Shown: in pieces, positions 21,595-28,100 of the stretch
Layout: every line of letters begins with the position of its first letter
Numbering within the stretch: position 1 is the stretch's first letter
DNA from: a virus
Length of the DNA: 28,100 nucleotides
IMG/VR virus record: IMGVR_UViG_3300028595_000053
Coordinates: 1 to 28,100 of that record
Reading direction: 5' to 3' (one strand)
The notes under the pieces: model-generated
Databases searched by the model: none
The model's input: only the letters and a program-made list of their open reading frames with translations
What the model was told of the DNA's origin: nothing
Made by a program: the position numbers and the translations under genes

Positions 21595-23193
21595 ATGCCC
21601 GGCTTCGGCCACGACGCCCTCGACGCCCACATCGCCGACCTGATCGGCGGGTGGCGCATGGAGGAGGCCAGCGGCAACCTGGCCGACGTGCTGGGCGTGC
21701 TCACGGGAGTGGTCAGCGGCACGCCCAACTACCAGCAGACCGGCGCCGTCGACGACTGTATCGACTTCGACGGGTCCACCGACTACGTCACGATCGGCGA
21801 CACCGGCGAGACCTGCCTGACGCTGGCGCTGTGGGTCTACACGGCCGGCGGTATCACGAGGACCATGAGCTCCGAGGTGCTGCTGCAGTACGGGGACGAT
21901 GCCGACTACGGTGATGGCCGTCGGGAAGTGATCTTCCTGGGGCCGTGCACCGGTAAGCTGACCGACGAGACCGTGTCCATGTACGGCAACCCCCCCGGCC
22001 AGTCCAACACCGCGATTACCGAGGAGCTGTCCAGCGGGTGGCACCACCTGGTGTTCCGCTGGAACAGCGGAGAGTCGCGCTACGACATCATCGTCGACGG
22101 CGTCACCAAAACGGTCACCAAGGGCACCAGCGACGGGCACGTGGCGCAGATGGACATGGACGAGCTGATCCTCGGCAAGTGGAGCTACGACTCCAACGCC
22201 ATGTTTACCGGGCGCATGGATGAGGTGTTCGCGTGGAAGGTGGCCATCAGCGACGCGGCGGTGGCGGCGCTCTACAACGGCGGCAGCGGCATCAAGTGGG
22301 CCGACTACCTGCCACAGGCCCGCGGGGCGTTCAGCCTGCTCAACGCGTTCAGCGCCGAGGCGCGGGGCAGGTGGGCCATCAACGACACCTACACCGCCGA
22401 GTGCCGCGGCCGGTATGCGGTGTGCAAGAGCTACTCCGCCGAGGCGCGTGGCAAGTGGGCGGTGCTCTCGCCGTACACCGCCGAGGCCCGCGGGGGGTTC
22501 AAGATCCTGTTGGGCTGCACGGCCGAGCTGCGCGGGCGCTACCGCGTGGCCAACGACGCGCTGGCGCGCTACGAGCTCTTCCGGGGGATAGACGCCGCGC
22601 CCGACTTCGACTCCGCCGCCTGGGAGACCTTCACGACGCTGCCGCACGAGACCGCGGCGCTGGACCCCGCGCCGGCCGGCACCGAGCGGACCTACCACTT
22701 CGTGCTCCGGGCGCGGAACAAGTACGACCTGGCGTCGAGCAACGTCCTGGCCTGGACCGTTACCGTCGACGAGAACGGCGACCAGGTAGTAACCAGGCCC
22801 AGCGCGCCGGACAGCTACGACGTGGAGCCCGCCGCGGCCGGGGCGGTGCTGGTCACGGCCAGCTATGCCTACACGCCCGACGGCGAGGACGCCGCCACCA
22901 AGTGGCTGATCTACATCACCGACGACGGCTCCGACCCGGATCCGGACCTCGACACGCCCACGGAGGTGACCATGCGCAAGAGCGACGGCACGGCCCGGCT
23001 GCGCTGGACCTCGAGCGCGTTCGACGACGGCGACACGATCAAGGTCCTGGTGCGCACCAGGCGCGTGGACGCCGGCCCGGTCAACGTCGACAGCGCCAAC
23101 ACCGACATCGTGAGCACCACCGCCGACACCGACGGCCCGGCGGCGCCGGCGGGCGGGATCTTCTTCGGGTCGCTCTACAAGCAGGGGCAGTAG
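21595..23193 (+). CDS. LamG-domain tail protein with six 14-residue repeats
   Basis: A 532-residue protein starting at ATG 21595. Residues about 15-230 form a LamG/concanavalin-like domain (GGWRMEEASGNLADVLG, DDCIDFDGSTDYVTIGD, CLTLALWVY, GWHHLVFRWNSGESRYDIIVDG, GRMDEVFAWKVAISDAAV), a fold that usually binds sugars. Residues 235-318 are six 14-residue tandem repeats of the form Y-[ST]-A-E-x-R-G-[RK]-[WYF]-x-[VI]. Residues about 320-530 look like two FN3-like modules (YHFVLRARNKYDLASSN, GAVLVTASYAYTPDG, KWLIYITDDGS, TIKVLVRTRRVDAG). The architecture fits a receptor-binding or adhesion protein at the tail tip. Confidence 0.65.
   Translation: MPGFGHDALDAHIADLIGGWRMEEASGNLADVLGVLTGVVSGTPNYQQTGAVDDCIDFDGSTDYVTIGDTGETCLTLALWVYTAGGITRTMSSEVLLQYGDDADYGDGRREVIFLGPCTGKLTDETVSMYGNPPGQSNTAITEELSSGWHHLVFRWNSGESRYDIIVDGVTKTVTKGTSDGHVAQMDMDELILGKWSYDSNAMFTGRMDEVFAWKVAISDAAVAALYNGGSGIKWADYLPQARGAFSLLNAFSAEARGRWAINDTYTAECRGRYAVCKSYSAEARGKWAVLSPYTAEARGGFKILLGCTAELRGRYRVANDALARYELFRGIDAAPDFDSAAWETFTTLPHETAALDPAPAGTERTYHFVLRARNKYDLASSNVLAWTVTVDENGDQVVTRPSAPDSYDVEPAAAGAVLVTASYAYTPDGEDAATKWLIYITDDGSDPDPDLDTPTEVTMRKSDGTARLRWTSSAFDDGDTIKVLVRTRRVDAGPVNVDSANTDIVSTTADTDGPAAPAGGIFFGSLYKQGQ
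22297..22548 (+). repeat. six tandem 42-bp units (14-residue protein repeat)
   Basis: Six 14-codon units code for repeats such as LNAFSAEARGRWAI, NDTYTAECRGRYAV, CKSYSAEARGKWAV, LSPYTAEARGGFKI and LLGCTAELRGRYRV; the first (WADYLPQARGAFSL) is the most diverged. Conserved positions are an aromatic at 4, A-E at 6-7, R-G at 9-10 and an aromatic at 12. The DNA is diverged, so the array is old and kept by selection on protein. Confidence 0.9.
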
Positions 23194-23194
23194 C

Positions 23195-25822
23195 ATGGCG
23201 CGCGTGGCCATCCAGGCGCCGGACGATACCGGCCTGATCTCCGACAAGATCGAGCTGCGCGTCGCGGTCAAGCGGACGTGGATGACGGACGGGTCGCCGA
23301 CGCCCTGGCAGCAGGTCGACTACCTGCAGCCGGTCAGCGCCACCGAGCGAGTATCGCCGGGCATCGGGCGCGCGGAATTCCGCTTCGACTACGGCCTGAT
23401 CAAGCGCGAGGATCGGTCGGCGTTCGAGGCGGAGTCACCCTCGCGGTTCACCGGCTGGTACGTGCAGATCCAGCGCGTGGTGGACGCGGCCGACCCCGAC
23501 GATCGCCTGCAGCCCATCTGGACCGGCATCCTGGTGGATGACGAGACCTCCATGCAGGGCTCGCGCTCGGTAAGCGTGTCGCAGGGCCACCAGGTGATGT
23601 CGGCCGTCGAGCTCACCTGGCTGCTCGACCGCGTGCCGCTGGTGCACGCCGTGATCGACAATGAGGCCGAGCCGGATCCGGACCCGGTAGAGATCCAGCG
23701 CTTCCCGCCGTTCAATCGGCGCGCGGGCCGCGGTGCGGGCGCCGCGGTGCTCGGCAACCGCAACGCCACCCGCGTGGGCGACGGGGACGGCGGCACTGGC
23801 GGCAGTTACCTGTTCGGCAGCGACCGCGAAGTCTGGAGCAACTACGACGCCTGCGAGTACCTCTGCCGGCGGCACGCGCCGGTGGGCCACTCGGTGGCCC
23901 TGGGCGGCCAGGCGCGGGCACTGCTGGCGGGCATCTCGACTGTCTACGACGCCTCGGGCCGCACGCTCAAGCAGGCGCTGGACCACCTGATCCCGCGGCG
24001 CAGGGGCATGGGCTGGTGCCTGCGGATCTCCGGCTCGGGCGTGCTGTCGGTGCACGTCTTTTCGACGCTCGCGACCAAGGTGAGCGTCTCGAACGTGACC
24101 ATTCCGGCCAATACGGAGCAGGCCGACATGAAGCGCGGCAGCGACCGCGAGGTCGGCGATATCGTGGTCCGGGCCCGGGGCAGCATCCGCTACGACAAGA
24201 TCCGTGTGCGCGGGGCGCGGATCCGCAGCATGTTCACCGTCAGCTTCGCCGACGAAACGCTCGAGGAGCTGTGGTCCGCCACGGAAGAGGAAGCCTACGA
24301 GGCCGGTACCGGTACCCCGGCGGATGCCGCCGAAGATCACGACGCCGAGCGCCGGACCGACAAGTACGATCGGGTGTACCAGGCGTTCCGGATCCCGCGT
24401 GACTGGACCTGGCTGGCCAAAAACGGCGAGGGCGAGGGCGAGCACAACGCCGCGCCGTCGGTGAGCAAGGACGGCACGGTGTTCGTTGAGGCGGCGGCGC
24501 AGGCCCAGTACTGGACCGATGACCGCCCGTTGCTCCGGCACCTGGTGCTCGCGAAGGACGTAACCTCGGCGCCGGACGGCGTGGTCGCCGAATACCGCAA
24601 GCCGCTGGTGGCGGTCAAGACGCCCGACGACACGTGGCACCAGGTCGACAAGCCCTACAACGACGAGGACGGCACGCCCGTGCGGATGAGCGTGCGCATG
24701 GCCGACGCCGGCATGGCCTTCGAGGTCGCCCCGGCGATAAACCATGTCCTGGCCCTGAACCACTGGGCGGGTGGCGCGGCCGACACGCTGGTCGAGCCGG
24801 TGTTCGATTACGAGGACCTGCTGGCGACGATTTGCGTCGAGACCGACGCGCACCTGGAGGTCCTGGCCGAGGGGAGCGGCGCGCATAGCATCGAGGCGCT
24901 GCCCGAGCTGGTGATCGACGTGCCCACCGCTCACTACTGGTACGTGGTGCCCAACACCGTGATTGACGTGACCGCCGGCGAGCTGGTCCGCCACGAGGGC
25001 GGCTCCGTGCGCGACGACGCCGATCGGCTGCGGGCCATCGCCGCCTGCGCGCGGGCATGGTACGGCCAGACGCGCAGAGCGGCCACGCTGCCCCTGCGGC
25101 GGATCGAGATGGGCTACCCGGCCGGGTCGATGATAACCAATCTGGGGTCCGACAGCTACTCCGAGCCCGTAAACGCGGTGGTGAGCACTCGCCAGTGGGA
25201 CTTCGAGAAGCCCGGCGGGGCCACCGTCATCACCACCGACTTCGGCGAGCTGGATGTCGCCGGCCTGGTCGACTTCCCGGGCCTGAGCGACGTCCGCGCC
25301 GTTGCCCGTCACATCCGCGGCCAGGACGCCCGCCTGGATGAGCTCGAGGAGCACGTGGGCAACCTGCCGGTGCGGTGGGGCGGTGGCGCCGCCGGCGGCT
25401 CAGTCAAGAGCCTGTGCCGGGTGTACTACGGCGGCGGCGTGATGACGCCTCCTGCCGGCACGGTCGGGTTCGAGGCGGAAGACGTCGACACCGCCGACGA
25501 GTGGAAGGCGAACTGGTACTGGGAGGCCGCCGGCCCGGGTCATGTGGTGGTGACTGCCAGTCTGCTGCTGGCGCCTGTAACCTCCCACGACTGGGACATG
25601 GCGTTGTATCACTATGACGCGTCCGAGGACACCACGACCCAGATAGACCAGTGCTGGGGCTTCCCCATCACGGGCGCCGGCGGGCACATCCACTTCAAGC
25701 TGCACGCCGTCGTCGCGGTCGGCGCCGGCGATCGCATCTATGCGGCAGATGTGGGATCTGCGCCACTGTGGAATCCGCTGTCCGGCGGGCGGCGGACCAA
25801 TATGCAGATAATGCGGTTCTGA
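23195..25822 (+). CDS. tail hub-like protein with C-terminal C1q/TNF-like domain
   Basis: An 875-residue protein, the largest in the window, starts at ATG 23195, one base after the previous stop codon. The N-terminal part (about 20-150: RAEFRFDYGLIKRED, FTGWYVQIQRVV, PIWTGILVDDE, SVSQGHQVMSAVELTWLLD) has the look of baseplate hub / tail-associated proteins. The centre carries further mixed alpha-beta domains. Residues about 703-728 are a short heptad stretch (VRAVARHIRGQDARLDELEEH), typical of a trimer stalk. Residues about 736-875 form a probable C1q/TNF-like jelly roll (VGFEAEDVDTADEWKAN, HVVVTASLLLAP, HFKLHAVVAVGAGDRIYAAD). It is a candidate receptor-binding tip protein. Confidence 0.65.
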   Translation: MARVAIQAPDDTGLISDKIELRVAVKRTWMTDGSPTPWQQVDYLQPVSATERVSPGIGRAEFRFDYGLIKREDRSAFEAESPSRFTGWYVQIQRVVDAADPDDRLQPIWTGILVDDETSMQGSRSVSVSQGHQVMSAVELTWLLDRVPLVHAVIDNEAEPDPDPVEIQRFPPFNRRAGRGAGAAVLGNRNATRVGDGDGGTGGSYLFGSDREVWSNYDACEYLCRRHAPVGHSVALGGQARALLAGISTVYDASGRTLKQALDHLIPRRRGMGWCLRISGSGVLSVHVFSTLATKVSVSNVTIPANTEQADMKRGSDREVGDIVVRARGSIRYDKIRVRGARIRSMFTVSFADETLEELWSATEEEAYEAGTGTPADAAEDHDAERRTDKYDRVYQAFRIPRDWTWLAKNGEGEGEHNAAPSVSKDGTVFVEAAAQAQYWTDDRPLLRHLVLAKDVTSAPDGVVAEYRKPLVAVKTPDDTWHQVDKPYNDEDGTPVRMSVRMADAGMAFEVAPAINHVLALNHWAGGAADTLVEPVFDYEDLLATICVETDAHLEVLAEGSGAHSIEALPELVIDVPTAHYWYVVPNTVIDVTAGELVRHEGGSVRDDADRLRAIAACARAWYGQTRRAATLPLRRIEMGYPAGSMITNLGSDSYSEPVNAVVSTRQWDFEKPGGATVITTDFGELDVAGLVDFPGLSDVRAVARHIRGQDARLDELEEHVGNLPVRWGGGAAGGSVKSLCRVYYGGGVMTPPAGTVGFEAEDVDTADEWKANWYWEAAGPGHVVVTASLLLAPVTSHDWDMALYHYDASEDTTTQIDQCWGFPITGAGGHIHFKLHAVVAVGAGDRIYAADVGSAPLWNPLSGGRRTNMQIMRF

Positions 25823-25828
25823 AAGCCG

Positions 25829-26410
25829 TCAGTCGCCTATCTTCGGGAGCTTGCCGTAGTCCGTCGCCGGCGGTTTCTTGACAGCCTCCACAGGGCGCAT
25901 TGGGCTCTTGATCCCGGCCGGGGGCTTCCTGGTAGATAGGCCCGAAAGGCCCACTTTCTTTAGCTCGGCGTCAGTCGTCGCGAGTCGCTCTTCGGCGCAG
26001 GCCAGCTTGTCCCGGTATACGGCGATCTTCTCCAGCAGGGCGATCCGTTGTGTGACCAGCAGCCACTTCCGCTTGGCGGCGGGGGTGTCGTCAGGATTGT
26101 GGGGGCGACCTTCGACCGTCATGAACACGCCTCGGCCGTCACATGCGGTGCACGGGGCATTCTTCCACAACACCCCGCTCCCGCCGCAGCCTGCGCACTT
26201 CTTGCCCGCGCGTGGGTGCGGGACAGGGCCTCTCCTGCGCGGTCTGCACACCGGGCACACGATGTCGCGCCGCCCTGTGCCGCGGCACTGCGGGCACGTG
26301 CGTTTCTTTACCTTGAGCGTGATGGTTTCCCCCGCCCACGCGGCGCCCAGGGCGATGACGGCCATCGCGGTGGCGGCCAGTGTCCAGCGACGTCGGGTCA
26401 ACTTCGGCAT
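25829..26410 (-). CDS. exported protein with DnaJ-type CxxCxGxG clusters
   Basis: A 193-residue minus-strand protein. I chose the start at 26410 because GGGAGG sits seven bases before it and the protein then begins with a clear signal peptide: MPKLTRRRW, a hydrophobic run to residue 22, and AWA cleavage near residue 26. The mature part has CPQCRGTG (C39/C42), CPVC (C52/C55, degenerate tail), CAGCGGSG (C72/C75) and CTACDGRG (C87/C90), the DnaJ cysteine-rich pattern without a J domain. A charged coiled coil follows (about 115-155). Such a domain could bind zinc or act in thiol chemistry outside the cytoplasm. Together with the XRE gene it may be a lysogenic-conversion or accessory (moron) gene. 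It converges on the hub gene with six bases between. Confidence 0.7.
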   Translation of the reverse strand: MPKLTRRRWTLAATAMAVIALGAAWAGETITLKVKKRTCPQCRGTGRRDIVCPVCRPRRRGPVPHPRAGKKCAGCGGSGVLWKNAPCTACDGRGVFMTVEGRPHNPDDTPAAKRKWLLVTQRIALLEKIAVYRDKLACAEERLATTDAELKKVGLSGLSTRKPPAGIKSPMRPVEAVKKPPATDYGKLPKIGD

Positions 26411-26412
26411 AA

Positions 26413-26658
26413 TCAGCCTCCCTTCACCAGCAGTATACATCTGAGCGGGCGGCGGGTCAACGCTAACCCGCTGGGGATGTCCAGCACCTTCGCCAACTTG
26501 TCTTTGGTGTCCTCGGCGGGCTCCGCCTTGCCCGTCTCCCAAGTGGAAACAGTAGCCTTAGACCCTTCGCCAAGTTCGTGCGCAAGCTGCGTCTGAGTGA
26601 ATTTCTTGCGTTTTCTCGCGCGCCGCAAGTGTGCTCCTATCTCACGGTCCCAGGGCAT
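26413..26658 (-). CDS. XRE-family helix-turn-helix regulator
   Basis: An 81-residue minus-strand protein. The start at 26658 is preferred because GGAGG lies five bases before it; in-frame ATGs further up (26700, 26682, 26670) lack this. The sequence IGAHLRRARKRKKFTQTQLAHELG then ATVSTWETGKAEPAEDTKDKLAKVLD is a textbook Xre/Cro-type domain with recognition helix around residues 33-42. Its stop lies two bases before the next minus-strand ATG, so the two are co-transcribed. It faces the plus-strand early genes across a regulatory region, the arrangement of a phage repressor, though it is shorter than CI and has no cleavage domain. Confidence 0.85.
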   Translation of the reverse strand: MPWDREIGAHLRRARKRKKFTQTQLAHELGEGSKATVSTWETGKAEPAEDTKDKLAKVLDIPSGLALTRRPLRCILLVKGG

Positions 26659-26906
26659 TATAGCCTCCATATTCGGCACCATCCCGCCGGTGCAGGTCAT
26701 TTGTTTTCCGGGAAATCACCTTGACTTCCATGCGAGCTTGCGCTATCCGTGTAGGCAGACACGCCGACCAGGAGGATACGGTGAGGCACTTCGGAGCGAG
26801 CGGAACGGGGCGGCCAGCGACCATCAGCCCATCCTGGGCACCTTCTGGTCGGCGCCAAAGGGGGAAGTTGGCCGTCCCGTCCCGCCCGCTCAGAGAGGTA
26901 CCCCCC
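26659..26906. promoter_or_regulatory. divergent regulatory region between repressor and early genes
   Basis: This 248-base interval separates the minus-strand repressor from the plus-strand Cys-rich gene. On the plus strand TTGACT (26721-26726) and TATCCG (26744-26749) are exactly 17 bases apart, a plausible sigma-70-type promoter with a weak -10. The dyad TTTCC-G-GGAAA (26705-26715) lies just upstream and could be an operator. GCACC/GGTGC arms occur at 26676-26693. A strong GGAGG (26771-26775) precedes GTG 26781, in frame with the gene at 26907. No obvious minus-strand promoter is seen. Confidence 0.45.
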
Positions 26907-27254
26907 ATGGCTGCGCTCTATCGCTGTTCCGACTGTCACCACATCATCGCCGAGACGGGCTTCGACGGCCGGGGCTGCTGCCCGGGCTGCGGAGGCTCGA
27001 CCGCACCGGAGCTGTCGCCCGAGGCGGTCGCTGCCTACGTCCGTGGCGGGGCTGATGCGCTCTGCGACGACTGCGGCGAGCCCATCGCCGCCGATTTCGG
27101 CTGCTGCACCGCGTGCGGTATCGGCCACTTCGACCCCTGCCCCGAGTGCGGGTGGCGGGGCGTGCACCGCAAGGGTTGTCCTGCGCTGACGGAAGGCTAC
27201 CGACGCGGGGAGCAGTGGGCGGTGGACGCGGTTAGCGCGAAAGAGGGTCGCTGA
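26907..27254 (+). CDS. Cys-rich multi zinc-ribbon protein
   Basis: A 115-residue protein from ATG 26907 with thirteen Cys: C7/C10, C24/C25/C28, C53/C56, C66/C67/C70, C78/C81 and C91. Two or three zinc ribbons are expected (RCSDCHH...GCCPGCGG; LCDDCGEPI...CCTACG; PCPECGW...GC). GTG 26781 is an alternative start: it has a better binding site (GGAGG) and follows a promoter-like sequence, but would add 42 low-complexity residues. Small multi-ribbon proteins are usual in phage early regions; the function is not known. It is the first gene rightwards of the repressor region. Confidence 0.68.
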   Translation: MAALYRCSDCHHIIAETGFDGRGCCPGCGGSTAPELSPEAVAAYVRGGADALCDDCGEPIAADFGCCTACGIGHFDPCPECGWRGVHRKGCPALTEGYRRGEQWAVDAVSAKEGR

Positions 27255-27257
27255 CCG

Positions 27258-27461
27258 ATGGCCGCTCACCTCATCGAACACCGCAACCGCCCCGGAGCGC
27301 CTCGCGAAGTCTGGGCGCAGTTCCTCGACACCAAGGCCGAGGCGCGCCGGAGCGCGGAGGGCCTGCTGGCCGAGCTGCGCGAGGATCACCCGCGCGCGAT
27401 GGTCTGGCTGGACGGCCGGGCGGTGCGGCTGCCGAAGCCCCGGCCGGCCGGGGTGCGCTGA
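27258..27461 (+). CDS. small hypothetical protein
   Basis: A 67-residue protein starts at ATG 27258, three bases after the previous stop. It reads as strand (HLIEHRNRPGAPREVWAQF), helix (TKAEARRSAEGLLAELREDH) and strand (RAMVWLDGRAVRLPKP), a compact beta-alpha-beta unit. No family is recognised. The close spacing supports it as part of the rightward operon. Confidence 0.58.
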   Translation: MAAHLIEHRNRPGAPREVWAQFLDTKAEARRSAEGLLAELREDHPRAMVWLDGRAVRLPKPRPAGVR

Positions 27462-27462
27462 G

Positions 27463-27693
27463 ATGGCACGCGGCTGCATCGAATTCCGGGGCACCTTCAC
27501 TCCCGAACTGCTGACGGGGAGTGTGCTCGACGGGTCGCCTTCCCCGCGAGCCGCCGGCGCGCGCTGCGGGCGCGCGTCGGCCTCCCCAACCGGTCCGATT
27601 CTACGCATTGTCCCCCCTCCCCGCAGGCATTGTGACGCAGCAAAGAAGGGGGCACAAGGCCAATCGCGCGGAGAGGTTTGGCCCCGTGGCTAA
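27463..27693 (+). CDS. doubtful small open frame
   Basis: A 76-residue frame starts at ATG 27463, one base after the previous stop, and overlaps the next gene by eight bases. The first 25 residues (ARGCIEFRGTFTPELLTGSV) look protein-like. The remainder is Pro/Arg/Gly/Ser-rich and lies over a strong GC hairpin (27554-27580) and pyrimidine-rich sequence. It may be a real short gene, or the region from about 27530 to 27685 may be a non-coding leader for the regulator at 27686. Confidence 0.3.
   Translation: MARGCIEFRGTFTPELLTGSVLDGSPSPRAAGARCGRASASPTGPILRIVPPPRRHCDAAKKGAQGQSRGEVWPRG
27554..27580 (+). terminator. 11-bp GC stem-loop upstream of the HTH gene
   Basis: CCGGCGCGCGC (27554-27564) pairs with GCGCGCGTCGG (27570-27580) through eleven pairs, one a G-T wobble, around the loop TGCGG. 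No T-run follows. It could be an attenuator or terminator between the first two early genes and the next regulator. Confidence 0.35.
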
Positions 27694-28048
27694 CTACTAC
27701 GAGATCTCGCTGCCGGAGGCCATCAAGGTCAGCGGCGCGCACAAGGCCGTTTCGGCGGCCTGCGGCGTCAACCTGCGCACGGTGTATCGCTGGGCCGAGT
27801 GCGAGAAGCCCATCCCCGCCGAGCGCGAGGAGCAGATCCGGGCAGCGATCGACTCGCAGGGCGGGACTGTTGACAAAGCGCTGGCCGAGGTCGGCGAGAT
27901 AGCCCAAGGGCTGCTCGAGAGCTGGGCCGACGGGAAAATCACGCCGGCCGAGCTGGTGATGATCCAGAAGGAGAGCGGCGAGGCCATCCTGGAGCTGGTG
28001 CGCGCACGGCGCCTGGCGCGGGCGCGGCGGGAAGGGGGCGCGGGGTGA
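27686..28048 (+). CDS. YdaS/Cro-like helix-turn-helix regulator
   Basis: I chose GTG 27686 with GAGAGG about nine bases upstream; it gives 120 residues. Residues about 8-50 (LPEAIKVSGAHKAVSAACGVNLRTVYRWAECEKPIPAEREEQI, read in parts) match YdaS/Cro-like domains: AIK.sG...vs.acGv....vyrW.....iPaeR. The C-terminal half is helical (KALAEVGEIAQGLLESWADG, TPAELVMIQKESGEAILEL), with the pattern seen in phage CII-type activators (ItpxE...I..E..eai). A CII-like or Cro-like early regulator is inferred. It overlaps the next start by four bases (GTGA). Confidence 0.72.
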   Translation: MANYYEISLPEAIKVSGAHKAVSAACGVNLRTVYRWAECEKPIPAEREEQIRAAIDSQGGTVDKALAEVGEIAQGLLESWADGKITPAELVMIQKESGEAILELVRARRLARARREGGAG

Positions 28049-28100
28049 AGCGCCTCTGGAAGCTGCTGCGCATGGACACCGACGAGTTCGAGGCGCGCTA
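28045..28100 (+). CDS. start of a gene cut by the window end
   Basis: GTG 28045 overlaps the previous stop (GTGA) and opens a frame through the window edge: it begins MKRLWKLLRMDTDEFEA. GGGGGCGCGGG upstream is only a poor binding site. The visible 18 residues are too few to name a family. Coupling to the regulator supports it being a real gene. Confidence 0.45.
   Translation, partial: MKRLWKLLRMDTDEFEAR

Noticed and set aside
4472-26438. GCAGTATAC occurs both in the 4471 palindrome and at 26430-26438
   Set aside because: The second copy is only a half-site inside the XRE coding sequence, and GTATAC also appears elsewhere, so a shared operator is not supported.
27605-27633. GCATTGT direct repeat 22 bases apart upstream of the YdaS-like gene
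   Set aside because: Two 7-base copies are too short to separate from chance; kept only as a note for operator searches.
1-28100. CRISPR array, tRNA, rRNA, IS element or integrase
   Set aside because: No spaced short repeats, cloverleaf, terminal inverted repeats, transposase or recombinase motifs were seen on either strand.

Overview
The window is the late (structural) region of a tailed phage or prophage with a siphovirus-type virion, high in G+C and almost entirely coding. Nearly all genes lie on the plus strand, and many overlap or abut by 1-4 bases (TGATG, ATGA, TTGA, GTGA), so most of 1-25822 probably works as long polycistronic units. No host gene, rRNA or tRNA is visible. An exported protein with DnaJ-type CxxCxGxG clusters at the right hints at a planctomycete-like or related Gram-negative host, but this is a weak inference. 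I see no integrase, endolysin or convincing small terminase subunit, so whether this is a free phage or a prophage cannot be settled here.

Layout. (1) 1-2115: five small, mostly unrecognised genes, two of them Cys-rich. (2) 2112-10781: packaging and head genes: GpA-type large terminase, a zinc-ribbon protein, a gpW-like joining protein, a lambda-B-type portal, a prohead protease fused in frame to the major capsid protein, a DUF2190-like decoration protein and two small proteins. (3) 10831-11190: a probable neck connector. (4) 11196-15127: an unusual cassette between neck and tail: two membrane proteins, a possible micro-peptide, a small unknown and two fibre-like proteins with lower G+C, one carrying a 197-bp perfect duplication. 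(5) 15124-19588: tail morphogenesis: an FN3/tail-terminator-like fusion, a tail-completion-like protein, the major tail protein, a tail-assembly chaperone with a clear -1 frameshift site, and a short tape measure protein. (6) 19589-25822: tail tip and adhesion proteins with FN3-like and LamG-like domains, a six-fold 14-residue repeat, and a hub-like protein ending in a C1q/TNF-like domain. (7) 25829-26658, minus strand: a Cys4-cluster exported protein and an XRE repressor. (8) 26659-28100, plus strand: a regulatory region and the first genes of what looks like an early module.

How it works together: TerL and portal package DNA into a shell of the protease-processed capsid protein. The neck proteins join it to a tail whose length is set by the 462-residue tape measure, loaded by the G/GT-like chaperone pair made by frameshifting. 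The hub and LamG/FN3 proteins form the adsorption apparatus. The most notable signals are the A9 frameshift site with a downstream stem-loop, the strong in-frame internal start at the protease/capsid junction, the 14-residue repeat array, the membrane/fibre cassette with a duplicated His-Cys motif, and the exported Cys-cluster protein paired with a repressor.
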